From assembly GCF_014154935.1 (NCBI RefSeq), contig NZ_JACEHH010000003.1, forward strand, positions 248,001 through 312,000: a DNA stretch of 64,000 nt. Direction: 5' to 3'. Numbering within the stretch: the stretch's first letter is position 1; every line of letters starts with the position of its first letter. This document shows, one piece after another, positions 38,224 through 47,379 of this stretch. Source of the stretch: Stieleria mannarensis. Its GTDB lineage: Bacteria; Planctomycetota; Planctomycetia; Pirellulales; Pirellulaceae. The translations under genes and the position numbers were made by a program. The notes beneath the pieces are model-generated. The model saw nothing but the letters and a program-made list of their open reading frames with translations, had not been told where the DNA came from and made no database searches.

Positions 38224-39678
38224 ATGAATTCACTCTCCCCCAACGGACATCGATTCCTAAACCGACGCAACTTTCTGGGCGGATCGGCCGGGGCGCTCGG
38301 TTCGATCGCACTGTTGGATTTATTGTCCGGAGATCACCTGCTGGCGGCGCGTCCGAGGATCGATCCGGCGCGTCCCTTCGCGCCCCGCGAAAGTCACTTT
38401 CCCGGAAATGCGAAACGCGTCGTCGTGATTTTCTGCGCCGGAGCGGTCAGCCAGCTTGAAACTTGGGACTACAAGCCGGAACTGATCAAGTTCGATGGCC
38501 AACCTCTTCCCGACGGCCCGGCGGTTACCTTTCAAGGCCCCGCGGGAAATCTGGCGCGACCACAATACAGGTTTCGGCAACGTGGCCAGACGGGAAAGTG
38601 GGTCAGCGACATGATCCCGCATCTGGCGGAACTGACCGACGACATCGCGTTCATCCACTCGCTGACCAGCAAAAGCAACACGCACGGTCCGGCGGAAAAT
38701 TTTCTTTCGACCGGGACGCCGCTGGACGGCTTCCCCAGTTTGGGATCTTGGGCCAGCTATGCCCTGGGCAGCGAAAATCAAGATTTGCCCGCCTATGTCG
38801 CCATCCCCGATCCGCGCGGCGTCCCACAAAACGGGTCCAACAATTGGGGGCCGGGATTCTTACCCGCCGCGTTTCAGGGCACACCACTCAGTTCCAAGGA
38901 ACCGATCCGACATCTGAAGGCGCCGATGGTGTCCGCCGGAGCCGATCGCGCGGCACGTTCCTTGCTGCAGCAGATGAATCAACGCCATTTGCAGCAACAT
39001 CCCGGCGACAACAAGTTGGCCGCGCGGATCGCCAGCTATGAACTTGCCGCCCGAATGCAATTGAGTGTTCCGGAGATCACCGACTTGAGTTCCGAACCGG
39101 AGTATTTGTTAAAGAGCTATGGGGCCGATGATGAATCCAATCCGGTCCGCGCGGCGTTCGCGCGCAACTGCATTCTCACCCGCCGGTTGATCGAAAGCGG
39201 CGTCCGGTTTGTGCAGCTGTTCAACGGTGCGTATGCCAGCGGCGGAGAACTCAACTGGGACGGACACAACAAGTTAAAGGAGCAATATGACAAGCACGCC
39301 GCCATCCTGGATCAACCCGTCGCCGCGATGATCAAGGACATGAAGGCGCGGGGTTTGCTGGAAGACACGCTGGTGATCTGGTGCACCGAATTTGGGCGGA
39401 TGCCATTTTTCCAGAAAGGATCCAAGGGCCGCGATCACAACCCCGATGGATTCACGTGCTGGATGACCGGGGCGGGGATCAAGCCGGGGATCAGCCACGG
39501 CGTGACCGACGACCTGGGACAAAAGGCCGTCGGTGACGTTCATCCGCTGTACGACTTCAATGCCACCATCCTGCATCTGTTGGGCCTGGATCACGAGCGT
39601 TTAACGTTCCAGCACAACGGCATCGAACGTCGACTGACAAACGTCGAAGGCCACGTCATCGGCGAAATCCTGGCGTGA
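38224..39678 (+). CDS. DUF1501 family protein, Tat-exported
   Basis: A 484-residue protein with a twin-arginine leader ([19 protein letters not shown], residues 14-32). The body is the DUF1501 (sulfatase-like alkaline phosphatase fold) sequence: [48 protein letters not shown] and [11 protein letters not shown]. It follows the DUF1549/1553 gene by 164 bases, the usual arrangement of this protein pair. Folded export through Tat fits a metal-binding enzyme. The substrate is not known. Confidence 0.93.
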   Translation: MNSLSPNGHRFLNRRNFLGGSAGALGSIALLDLLSGDHLLAARPRIDPARPFAPRESHFPGNAKRVVVIFCAGAVSQLETWDYKPELIKFDGQPLPDGPAVTFQGPAGNLARPQYRFRQRGQTGKWVSDMIPHLAELTDDIAFIHSLTSKSNTHGPAENFLSTGTPLDGFPSLGSWASYALGSENQDLPAYVAIPDPRGVPQNGSNNWGPGFLPAAFQGTPLSSKEPIRHLKAPMVSAGADRAARSLLQQMNQRHLQQHPGDNKLAARIASYELAARMQLSVPEITDLSSEPEYLLKSYGADDESNPVRAAFARNCILTRRLIESGVRFVQLFNGAYASGGELNWDGHNKLKEQYDKHAAILDQPVAAMIKDMKARGLLEDTLVIWCTEFGRMPFFQKGSKGRDHNPDGFTCWMTGAGIKPGISHGVTDDLGQKAVGDVHPLYDFNATILHLLGLDHERLTFQHNGIERRLTNVEGHVIGEILA

Positions 39679-39709
39679 GATCGAAGCGGATGTCGTCAAT
39701 GGTTTACTG

Positions 39710-39810
39710 ATGCCAGCCCGCACGCGTCAGCAAGGGGCCACGCGGCGTCCCTCGCTGACGCGGCGTCCCTCGCTCACGGGGAGCCCCTCGCTCACGCGGC
39801 GGGCTGGCAT
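39710..39810. repeat. Inverted repeat enclosing 18-bp tandem repeats
   Basis: A perfect 12-bp inverted repeat ATGCCAGCCCGC (39710-39721) / GCGGGCTGGCAT (39799-39810) encloses three to four imperfect 18-bp units of the type GCGGCGTCCCTCGCTGAC. It sits at the convergent ends of the DUF1501 and PEP-CTERM genes and provides the last codons and stop of the latter. It could form a long cruciform or act as a bidirectional terminator. Confidence 0.85.
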
Positions 39811-40706
39811 TGCACCGTTGGTTTTAGAGATCGGCCGACACGTTTGCGGCGTAGCGATCCGATCGTCGCGATCAATCCCAGCAGCGCGAACGAGCCAGGT
39901 TCGGGGACCGCGGAGATGTTCATCACGCCAACGCCCAACCCCTCGCCGAGGCGAAAATCGAATCCGCCTGATCCGCTGGTCAGCCAGTTGTCGACGATCG
40001 GGTTGCCTTGGCTGTCCAGAGACGACCCGTCGCCGGGGATGTCGACCAGACGCACGTACTGAATGTTGTCCAGATCCAACAAACCCGCGGCCACCAATGC
40101 GTTACCTTGCAAATCATCCAGGTCGAACGGCGTTCCGAAACCGGCGGCGTGTTTGCCTGCCAGGTTGTAGACATTGGTGACGTCAAAGGGCGAGAAATTG
40201 CTTCCGAATCCTCCCGACAAGGCTCCGGTGTTCAAGCTGATGCTGGGGAAACGGGCGAAATCGCTGCCGTTGGTCGAGACGTCGACATAGGCGAATTCGG
40301 CAAACAAACCCGGTGTGCCATCAGCGTTGGTGCCGAAGGTGAATCCATTTTCGAAAACCGCAAAATCGTGTCCGGCTCCATTGCCGATTCCGGTGGGGAA
40401 TTGGACGGTCAGAAAGCCCGGCAAGTCGCCGTCGGCGATTTCTGCGGTATCCAAATCTCCCAGACTGTTGAAGCCACCGTTCTGGTCGATCGACGAACTT
40501 CCCCGCGGGCCGAACATTGTCCGCGTCGAATCGATCACGTCGGCCCACTCGACGATTCGTTGGTCATCGGCGGCAACCGCGCCATCAATGGCGTGATTGG
40601 TCTCTCTCGGCCCCGAGTAGATCTCGGCGGACAACGGGGAAGCGAACAGCAACAGCACGATACCGCCGAGGGCACCGCTGGGACGAAAGGTTTGAGAAAA
40701 CTTCAT
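39792..40706 (-). CDS. PEP-CTERM protein under a cobalamin riboswitch
   Basis: A 304-residue protein; ATG 40706 (MKFSQTF) is the start because it directly precedes a signal peptide (GALGGIVLLLFASPLSA). The mature region is Gly/Asp/Phe-rich with a HDFAVFENGF motif and no known enzyme signature. The C-terminus has the PEP-CTERM sorting signal: VPEPGSF, a hydrophobic helix (ALLGLIATIGSL) and RRKR. It is the only gene in the window downstream of the minus-strand cobalamin riboswitch, which begins about 415 bases upstream. By analogy to surface corrinoid-capture proteins it may take part in B12 uptake, but this is inference. The last codons lie in an intergenic repeat. Confidence 0.85.
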   Translation of the reverse strand: MKFSQTFRPSGALGGIVLLLFASPLSAEIYSGPRETNHAIDGAVAADDQRIVEWADVIDSTRTMFGPRGSSSIDQNGGFNSLGDLDTAEIADGDLPGFLTVQFPTGIGNGAGHDFAVFENGFTFGTNADGTPGLFAEFAYVDVSTNGSDFARFPSISLNTGALSGGFGSNFSPFDVTNVYNLAGKHAAGFGTPFDLDDLQGNALVAAGLLDLDNIQYVRLVDIPGDGSSLDSQGNPIVDNWLTSGSGGFDFRLGEGLGVGVMNISAVPEPGSFALLGLIATIGSLRRKRVGRSLKPTVQCQPAA

Positions 40707-40761
40707 GGTTAGTCCATTGCCGAGCTGAGATGCCAGGTTGCCGGCGCGGACCTTCACCACT

Positions 40762-40783
40762 TTTCCTTCATCGATGAAGGAAA
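40762..40783. promoter_or_regulatory. 22-nt perfect palindrome in the riboswitch-to-gene leader
   Basis: The sequence TTTCCTTCATCGATGAAGGA plus AA is a perfect palindrome lying between the cobalamin aptamer and the PEP-CTERM gene. As RNA it would make a stable stem. It could be part of the expression platform; no U-tract follows, so it is not a standard terminator. Confidence 0.4.
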
Positions 40784-40915
40784 CGAGGGCGTCTGGGGGC
40801 GCGAGCGCGAGGATTCGTCACTACGGCGGATAGCAGGGAACTGTCAATCCAATACGCGATTTGCTTCACGCATTGCAACGTTTGCCTCAATCCAGGAAGG
40901 CACCAAAACGTCTTG

Positions 40916-41122
40916 TCGAGATAGGTCTTCTGACTTACCACCGTTTCCGTTTGCTCACAGCCTTCTCATTCGCGGGCCTCGCGAACAATGGCTCTTGTTT
41001 AGAATGAAGCAACGGATGCGATTCGCTAGGATCGCGGGTGGCTCACAGCGGCCGGACCGTCCCGGAATTTCACCGGAGTTCCCTGTTCACTCGCCCGGAA
41101 GCATCCGGGCGAGTCATCTCGA
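40916..41122 (-). ncRNA. Cobalamin (B12) riboswitch
   Basis: On the minus strand the conserved aptamer elements appear in order: GGGAACTCCGGTGAAATTCC, GGGACGGTCCGGCCGCTGTG (near 41043-41090), and the B12-box segment AGTCAGAAGACCTATC (40921-40937). The outer stem P1 pairs TCGAGAT near 41116-41122 with ATCTCGA at 40916-40922. An inner 5' hairpin ACTCGCCCGG...CCGGGCGAGT is also present. Aptamer order and spacing fit the cobalamin class. The downstream gene is the PEP-CTERM protein, about 210 bases further on. Expected effect: repression when adenosylcobalamin is abundant. Confidence 0.88.
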
Positions 41123-41131
41123 ACGACGGCT

Positions 41132-41159
41132 AGGATAGAACAAGATGCCCCTCTGTCAA
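41132..41159 (-). promoter_or_regulatory. Sigma-70-like promoter for the riboswitch transcript
   Basis: On the minus strand TTGACA (41154-41159) is followed after 16 bases by TATCCT (41132-41137). Transcription would start near 41125, immediately before the aptamer's P1 stem. Confidence 0.6.
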
Positions 41160-41222
41160 CACGGGGCGGGATCACGCGACAATCCGTCAGCCAGATCGCA
41201 AATTGCTGGCCGATTCGTAGAG

Positions 41223-41780
41223 TCACGAATGCCCAGGGTCGGCGTGATCATGTCCACTGTGATCATGCCCAGAATGGTCGTGATCATGCGCCACGTTTCC
41301 CGTGTAGGACTTGCCATCGATTTCGATCACGACGGCGCCTTCGGCTCCGGCATCGAGCCAGTCGTGCAGTTTTTCGTCGGCGGATTTGAACCGCGAGGAT
41401 TCTCCCAGCGGGTCGTCGGAGTCGGGATCGGCCGCCAAGAGAAACGAAGCGACCTGGCCGTCATGCTTTAAGCTGAGCATCAATTTTTCCGCCGCGATCG
41501 GGACCTGTTTGCTGGCCGATCCGTCCAACACATACATCAAGATGCCGTCATCACCGTGCACCAGTTCGGCATGGTAGGCCTCATTGCCAAGTTCCACCAA
41601 GTCGCCACCGTGGGGACCGTGTTCGGGATGCCCATGATCATCGTGGCTTGTCGTGTGATCGCTGCTGCCGCTTTGGGCCGTCGCATCGCCGCTGTCAGAG
41701 GGCGGATCGCTCGTGCCTCCGCATCCAGTCAACACGACGACCAAACCGAGCAATGACATAAAACGGAAGGTGAACTTCAT
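41223..41780 (-). CDS. His-rich lipoprotein of the metal RND operon
   Basis: ATG 41780 begins a lipoprotein signal with lipobox LTGC at residues 16-19 (MKFTFRFMSLLGLVVVLTGC), giving 185 residues. Two His clusters flank a compact central domain: HDDHGHPEHGPHGG near the N-terminus and HDHDHSGHDHSGHDHADPGH at the C-terminus. It starts 1 base after the pump gene stops, so it is coupled to it. Likely a periplasmic metal buffer or metal donor for the RND pump. The metal cannot be named from sequence; Zn, Co, Cu and Ni are all possible. Confidence 0.82.
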   Translation of the reverse strand: MKFTFRFMSLLGLVVVLTGCGGTSDPPSDSGDATAQSGSSDHTTSHDDHGHPEHGPHGGDLVELGNEAYHAELVHGDDGILMYVLDGSASKQVPIAAEKLMLSLKHDGQVASFLLAADPDSDDPLGESSRFKSADEKLHDWLDAGAEGAVVIEIDGKSYTGNVAHDHDHSGHDHSGHDHADPGHS

Positions 41781-41781
41781 T

Positions 41782-44700
41782 TCAATCTCGTTCAAAAGGG
41801 GAAGATGAATGGGAATCGACCAGGTCCTGTCGCGACCCGTCATCGAGAATCTGGTTGCCGGCACGGCGACCGGCCGACCAAAACAGCGCGGGGCGGACAA
41901 AGAATTCGGCCAACGTGCTGGTGATCAGACCGCCGACAATGACCGTCGCGATCGGGTACAGAATTTCTTTGCCCGGTTCGCCCGCGGCCAAAGCCAAGGG
42001 CAGCAATCCGATGCCACTGGTCAGCGCGGTCATCAACACCGGTGCCATGCGTTCTTGTCCGGCCCGTTTGACCATCTGACGCGTCCACGATTCGCCTTCG
42101 TGCTGGACCAGATGCAGATAGTGGTTCAGCAACAGAATTCCATTGCGGCTGGCGATGCCACACAAGGAGATGAAGCCGACCATCGCGGCGACGGTGAGGT
42201 TTTGGTCGGTGATCACCAATGCGGCGACGGCACCGATGAACGCGGTCGGCAGCGCGACCAAGACCTGCAGCGAGAAATTCACATTGCCGAACAGCGTGTA
42301 CAGCACCAAAAACATCCCGATCAGCGCCACGACCGACAAGACGGCCAGTCGTCGCGATGCCGACTGTTGGCTTTCGAATTGCCCGCCGTACTCGATGAAG
42401 TAGCCCGGTTCCAGTTCCATTTCGGCCAACCTGGTTTTGATTTCGTTGACCACGTCGACGACTCCCCGCTGGGACACGTTGGCCTGCAGGACGATCCGGC
42501 GGCGAACCTGTTCACGCTTGATCATGTTCGGTCCGCTGCTTTCGTAAATCCGCGCGACCGCCTCCAAAGGAACGACGCCGCCGTCGGAGAGGGGAATGAC
42601 CAGCCGTCGTAGTTTGGAGACGTCTTCGCGGAACGGTTCGTCCAAACGCACCAACAGGTCAAAGGTGCGTTGCCCCAGCAACACTTGACTGACGACTTCT
42701 CCGTTCATGGCGGTTTGAACCATCTCCATCACGTGTGCCGGTCGCAGTCCGTTTTGGGTGAGCGCGTTCCGATCGAGTTCGATCCGCAATTGAGGAATGT
42801 TGGTCTGTTGTTCGATCAAAATATCAGTCAAACCCTCGATGTTCGCGATCCGACGTTTCATCTCCTCCGCCTTGTTGCGAAGCACGTCCAGGTCATCGCC
42901 GTAGAGTTTGATCCCGATTTGGGCCTTCACCCCGGAGATCATGTGGCTGATCAAATGGGCGAGCGGTTGTTCGGTGCTGGCGACGACACCGGGAATCTCG
43001 TCCATCGCGTGCCGGATTTCGTCGATCGTTTCTTCCCGATCGGCATCCTCGGCGAGTTCTAAATACAGTTCCGAGACGTTGACACCTTCGGCATGTTCGT
43101 CCAACTCCGCCCGCCCCGTTCGCCGGGCGATGGACGTGACGTCCTCGACCTCCATCAGTCGTTGTTGGACGGATTGACCGATCTTGTTGCTGGTCGACAA
43201 CGAAGTCCCGGGAGCAAGGAGAGCGTTAACTTGCACGGAACCTTCGTTGAATGGCGGCAAAAAATCTCGCTCCAACTTCGACACGGCAAACATCGCAAAC
43301 GCCACCAACACCGCAGCGATGCCCAACACGGGACCGGGCATGCGTGTGCTGAGATCGATCATCAATCCGGCAATCCCCTTGAAACCCTCCAGCACGCGAC
43401 CTTCGGTTGCCGCTTCATCGCCGAGAGCTGTTTCGAGGCCGCAAATCAGGATCCAAAGGATTGGCGTGAATCCGATCGCCCACCAGATCGGATCACCCGG
43501 CATACCGCCGGACCAGCCGATCAGCTCTGCCACACGAGGGATCACCCAGTAGACGGCCAATGCGGAGATCCCCAGCGACAACACCGGCAAGACAAACCGC
43601 CAGATCTTTCGTCCGGTCAGCAGCAACGACGCCAGCACCGGTGTCACCGTCAGCGAAACGGCCAAGGAGACGACCAAGGAGACGACGTAGCCGGCTGCCA
43701 AGGGGACAAACAATTTGCCTTCCATCCCTTCCAGTGCGAACAGCGGAAGAAACACCAGCACGACGATCGCGGTGCCGTAAACGACACTGCTGCGGATTTC
43801 GATGCTGGCGTCGTATACCACTTTCAGCACCGGCCGCGGATTAACGCTCGCTCGATTCTCCTTCAATCGCCGAAAGATGTTCTCCACATCAACGATCGCA
43901 TCATCGACCAGTTCACCGATGGCGACCGCCAGACCGCCCAGCGTCATCGTGTTGATCGACAGCCCGAATGCGGCGAACACGCACGCGGTGACGATGATCG
44001 AAAGCGGGATCGCGGTCAATGTGATGAAGGTGGTGCGGAAATTCAGCAAAAACAGGAACAGAATCACCAACACCAAAACCCCGCCGTCGGCCAACGCTTC
44101 CACAACGTTCTCAATCGCACGGTCGATGAAGGATCGCTGGGAATAGACGTTTGCGATGCGGATATCGTTGGGCAGTGCCGTACTTAAATCGTGCAAGGCT
44201 TGCTCTATCGCACGATCAACGGTTCGTGTATCGCTGCCCGGTTGTTTGTTGACGGTCAGCACCACCGCGGGGCCGCCGGCGACGTTGCCATCGGGTTCGC
44301 GGACGTAGGCGGATGAGTCGCCGCGCATCTCCTGGACGCCCTGGACAACCCGTGCGACATCTCCGAGCGTGATCGGACGCCCGGAACGCAATGTGATTGC
44401 AATCTCGTTTAATTCGCTCAGGCTGGTGATCCGGCCCAGACCGCGGACGAGCAACTCATTGGGGCCGCGCTGGTCCAAGTAGCCGCCGGTGGCGTTCAGG
44501 TTCGCTTCGGCCACCGCGGTATGAACGTCGTGCATCGTCAGATCGAACGAACGCAATTTGTCGGGATCCACCAGCACTTGATATTGCATGCGCCCGCCGC
44601 CCATCGTGAACACCTGCGAGACCCCGGGGATGGTCAACAGGCGTTGACGGACGACCCAATCGGCCAAGGTCCGGACCTGCATCGGCGGCGTTTTCCCTCC

Positions 44701-45141
44701 TTCGCTCCACATCCCATACATCAGGATTTGGCCCATAATGGATGAAATCGGTGCCAGCGTCGGCTTGACGCCCTCGGGCAGCTGCTCGGTGGCCAATTGC
44801 AGCCGTTCGGTGACGACCTGGCGATCGTTATAGATGTCCGTGCCCCAACCGAATTCAACGTAGATGACTGACAGCCCGATGCCGCTGCTGCTGCGCACCG
44901 CTTCGACACCACTGGCACCGTTGAAGGCGGTTTCCAGCGGGAATGTGATCAGCGCTTCGACCTCCTCGGGCGCCATGCCCGGTGCTTCGGTGATGACGAC
45001 GACGCGGGGTCGATTCAGGTTCGGAAAGACGTCGATCGGCAAACGCGTCGTTTGATAGCCGCCGACGGTCAGCAGGATGACCGCGGCGGCCAGGACGATC
45101 AGTCGATTGCCAAGTGAGAGTGAAATGATTTTGTCTAACAT
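41782..45141 (-). CDS. czcA: CzcA/CusA-type heavy-metal RND efflux pump
   Basis: A 1119-residue inner-membrane RND transporter of the heavy-metal efflux group. It starts with LSLGNRLIVLAAAVILL and has the HME-RND hallmarks: TRLPIDVFPNLNRPRVVVITE, GMAPEEVEALITFPLE, GGRMQYQVLVDPDKL, and GELVDDAIVDVENIFRRL in the proton-relay helix with Asp-Asp. Two repeats of six membrane helices and two porter regions are visible. It lies 67 bases downstream of the adaptor gene. The pump should export divalent or monovalent metals with the adaptor and an outer-membrane channel, which is not encoded here. The symbol reflects family only. Confidence 0.93.
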   Translation of the reverse strand: MLDKIISLSLGNRLIVLAAAVILLTVGGYQTTRLPIDVFPNLNRPRVVVITEAPGMAPEEVEALITFPLETAFNGASGVEAVRSSSGIGLSVIYVEFGWGTDIYNDRQVVTERLQLATEQLPEGVKPTLAPISSIMGQILMYGMWSEGGKTPPMQVRTLADWVVRQRLLTIPGVSQVFTMGGGRMQYQVLVDPDKLRSFDLTMHDVHTAVAEANLNATGGYLDQRGPNELLVRGLGRITSLSELNEIAITLRSGRPITLGDVARVVQGVQEMRGDSSAYVREPDGNVAGGPAVVLTVNKQPGSDTRTVDRAIEQALHDLSTALPNDIRIANVYSQRSFIDRAIENVVEALADGGVLVLVILFLFLLNFRTTFITLTAIPLSIIVTACVFAAFGLSINTMTLGGLAVAIGELVDDAIVDVENIFRRLKENRASVNPRPVLKVVYDASIEIRSSVVYGTAIVVLVFLPLFALEGMEGKLFVPLAAGYVVSLVVSLAVSLTVTPVLASLLLTGRKIWRFVLPVLSLGISALAVYWVIPRVAELIGWSGGMPGDPIWWAIGFTPILWILICGLETALGDEAATEGRVLEGFKGIAGLMIDLSTRMPGPVLGIAAVLVAFAMFAVSKLERDFLPPFNEGSVQVNALLAPGTSLSTSNKIGQSVQQRLMEVEDVTSIARRTGRAELDEHAEGVNVSELYLELAEDADREETIDEIRHAMDEIPGVVASTEQPLAHLISHMISGVKAQIGIKLYGDDLDVLRNKAEEMKRRIANIEGLTDILIEQQTNIPQLRIELDRNALTQNGLRPAHVMEMVQTAMNGEVVSQVLLGQRTFDLLVRLDEPFREDVSKLRRLVIPLSDGGVVPLEAVARIYESSGPNMIKREQVRRRIVLQANVSQRGVVDVVNEIKTRLAEMELEPGYFIEYGGQFESQQSASRRLAVLSVVALIGMFLVLYTLFGNVNFSLQVLVALPTAFIGAVAALVITDQNLTVAAMVGFISLCGIASRNGILLLNHYLHLVQHEGESWTRQMVKRAGQERMAPVLMTALTSGIGLLPLALAAGEPGKEILYPIATVIVGGLITSTLAEFFVRPALFWSAGRRAGNQILDDGSRQDLVDSHSSSPFERD

Positions 45142-45208
45142 GGGCGCCGAGCGCGGAGTGGCCGTTGGATGATTGAAAGCGTGCGTTGCGGGGCGGGGAC
45201 GTGGGCCA

Positions 45209-46729
45209 TCAGTGATTGTGCCCGGCGTGCGGATCGATCGCTCCGCCCGACCGGTTCTTCATCGCCATCTGCAATTGGTGGGCGCCGCCCACGACAATCG
45301 TTTGCCCGGGCCAGACCTGACCGTCGTTGGCAATCGCCACGTGCAGCAAATCGCGGGCGAGGACAGAAACGGGAACGCGGTCAAAGTGATCGCCGTTTTC
45401 GACGAACAGATAACGCTCCGCGCCTTCCTCGGCCACCGCGTCTTTGGGGACAACGATCGCGTCGTCGATCTGAGCAACAGGCAGCCGCACGGTCAGCCGT
45501 TGGCCAAGTTTGTAGCGCCAGCTGATATAGCGTTTTTCGCCATGCTGCTCGGTCCGTTCGACCTTGTTGGTCAGCGAAACGTAGAACGGCAGGGCGCGCG
45601 ATCGGCGATCCACTTCGGTTCCGATGTAAATCACCTTGAGTCCGTCGATCAGTTCTGGACCTTCGCCGGACGATTCAAGCACCGCTTGGACGTTCGCGCC
45701 GTGATCGGCCGCTTCGCGCAACGCTTTCCCGTCGCGTTGAAAGGCTTGGCCTTCGATCAATACTTGGCTGAAGTCCGATAGCTGAGCCAGTTCGTCGCCC
45801 GCGGTGACCGACTCACCACGTCGTGCGAGCAATTCAGTGACCAGGAACTCGGCATCCACATGTCGATGTTCCTCCGTCATCGCCGGAGGCTGCAGCAGCG
45901 AGGCGTATCGCTGTGGCGATGAATCCGACAGCCGGTCGTTGGCGTGACCGAGCGATTCGTGGTGCAACGAGTCGTCTTCGTGGATCAACGGCGCGTAAAC
46001 CGTGATCTCTCGAATCAAGACCCGGGTGCGTTCGATTTCCTTGATTTGGTTTTCCGTCAATCCGTGCAACAACATCGCCTGCCGAGCCGCTCGCACACCG
46101 GCCATCAACTTGTCGCGTTCGTACTGACGTGCCAGCAACGTTTTGCCGGCGATGGCACCGGATGTCGCAATCGACGACAATCGATCGATCTCGCGCTGCT
46201 CTACATCCAGTTCCCCCAGCTTGGTTAGAAACGTCTCTTGCGTGTTGACCAAATCTTGATGGGTCAGCCGCAAGGTGAACAACGGCGCGCCGCTTTCGAC
46301 CAACTCGCCTCGAGAAACCAGAATCGAATTCAGGACCCCCGTCAGCGGCGAGGTGACCGCGATGTGGGTCCGCCCCGGCCACTGTGTCACCACACCGGGG
46401 ACTTCGATGTACTGGGTGTACGGTTTCACCTCGATCGGCGAGGTACGCAGCCGCAGATTGGCGCGCGCTTGCGTGCTCAACTCGATCGATTCGACGTCGG
46501 AGTGTCCGTCGTGGTCTTGATGGGCGTCGTGCCCGTGATCATCGTGCCCGTGATCATCGTCGTGGTCGTGATGATCCGAGTGACCATCCACGGCTTGGTG
46601 GTCGCTTTGACCAATCTTCAGCTTCGGCGAGGTGATCGCCCAAACACCGATCGCGATGGTCACGATGATGGCGACTAGGGTCGTCAACACGGTGCGGACG
46701 CGCGCAGACGAGAGGTTTAACCCGGTCAT
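45209..46729 (-). CDS. czcB: CzcB-type RND periplasmic adaptor with His-rich N-terminus
   Basis: A 506-residue membrane-fusion protein. The N-terminal helix (VRTVLTTLVAIIVTIAIGVWAI, about 11-32) is followed by a His/Asp-rich segment (about 40-77; GHSDHHDHDDDHGHDDHGHD), which is a probable metal-binding loop. A lipoyl/barrel-sandwich part (TSPLTGVLNSILVSRGELVE), a helical hairpin (about 160-230) and beta-barrel C-terminal domains follow. It ends PHAGHNH. It sits between the Cys/His-rich secreted protein and the pump. The adaptor may capture metal in the periplasm and pass it to the pump. Confidence 0.9.
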   Translation of the reverse strand: MTGLNLSSARVRTVLTTLVAIIVTIAIGVWAITSPKLKIGQSDHQAVDGHSDHHDHDDDHGHDDHGHDAHQDHDGHSDVESIELSTQARANLRLRTSPIEVKPYTQYIEVPGVVTQWPGRTHIAVTSPLTGVLNSILVSRGELVESGAPLFTLRLTHQDLVNTQETFLTKLGELDVEQREIDRLSSIATSGAIAGKTLLARQYERDKLMAGVRAARQAMLLHGLTENQIKEIERTRVLIREITVYAPLIHEDDSLHHESLGHANDRLSDSSPQRYASLLQPPAMTEEHRHVDAEFLVTELLARRGESVTAGDELAQLSDFSQVLIEGQAFQRDGKALREAADHGANVQAVLESSGEGPELIDGLKVIYIGTEVDRRSRALPFYVSLTNKVERTEQHGEKRYISWRYKLGQRLTVRLPVAQIDDAIVVPKDAVAEEGAERYLFVENGDHFDRVPVSVLARDLLHVAIANDGQVWPGQTIVVGGAHQLQMAMKNRSGGAIDPHAGHNH

Positions 46730-46863
46730 GGTGAGGTTTCCGAACAGGGGAACTCGTCCGCGTTGAATTGAAATTCAACGCGGGCATCACCGTGACGCGT
46801 TGTCAACATCGACGGCGACGGAGATGGCAAACAGGATCGAACGCAAAGACGTCGACCGGCTGA

Positions 46864-47379
46864 TCAAGTTTGCCAAGAGCAGTGCAGCGCGCACCGGGAC
46901 TGGGAGTCGTCCGGAAACCAGTGGGACCGGAGCGGACGGTTCGACCAGCCGTGGCGTGAGGCCCCCATCAACCATCGGTCGGAGAGCACCCATTCACAGG
47001 GAAGCTGGAGCGTGTCCAGCGAAAATGGAATGCCGCTGGACGCGAGGTAACTGCATTGAACGACCGAACAACACGGCGAATCTCCCTGTCGGCATGGCGT
47101 TTTCGGGCAGCAGCTTTGATCGACCGCTAACCAGAACACTGCGACAGACACCTCGGTGCCGAATCCGTCAGCGGGCGAAGCGTCCTTGCCGGTCTCCGTC
47201 CCCTTGGGGGAATGATCGTGTTGATGGCAGCCATGTCCGGCACAGGCGTCCGCCTCGCGCACCGATTCCCATCGTCCGTGGTCGTGCGGCACACCGGCGC
47301 ACACATGATGGAAACTGCACCCGAGAATCGAGTGCAGCAACATCGCTGCGACGGTGAGAAAATTGCACGAGGCGTTCAC
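46864..47379 (-). CDS. Cys/His-rich secreted protein, first gene of metal operon
   Basis: A 171-residue protein starting at GTG 47379 with AGGA eight bases upstream. A signal peptide (CNFLTVAAMLLHSILG) leads to a mature region with clustered Cys and His: CSFHHVCAG, ACAGHGCHQHDHSP, DQSCCPKTPC and SPCCSVVQCS. No named domain is recognised. Its place upstream of czcB/czcA and the ligand-rich sequence suggest periplasmic metal binding or sensing. The Cys pairs could also form disulphides. It recalls the Cys-rich protein at 55492-56148, though I see no clear alignment. Confidence 0.68.
   Translation of the reverse strand: MNASCNFLTVAAMLLHSILGCSFHHVCAGVPHDHGRWESVREADACAGHGCHQHDHSPKGTETGKDASPADGFGTEVSVAVFWLAVDQSCCPKTPCRQGDSPCCSVVQCSYLASSGIPFSLDTLQLPCEWVLSDRWLMGASRHGWSNRPLRSHWFPDDSQSRCALHCSWQT

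Noticed and set aside
40008-40712. Plus-strand 234-codon frame opposite the PEP-CTERM gene
   Set aside because: The minus strand has a signal peptide, a PEP-CTERM tail and a riboswitch; the plus frame has none of these.
41154-41159. Reading the riboswitch P1 stem as extending to 41147
   Set aside because: The TTGACA/TATCCT pair places the transcript start near 41125, and a better P1 stem (TCGAGAT with ATCTCGA) begins at 41122.
43093-44187. Plus-strand 364-codon frame opposite the czcA-like pump
   Set aside because: His/Gln/Asp-rich antisense frame of the pump gene, no homology.
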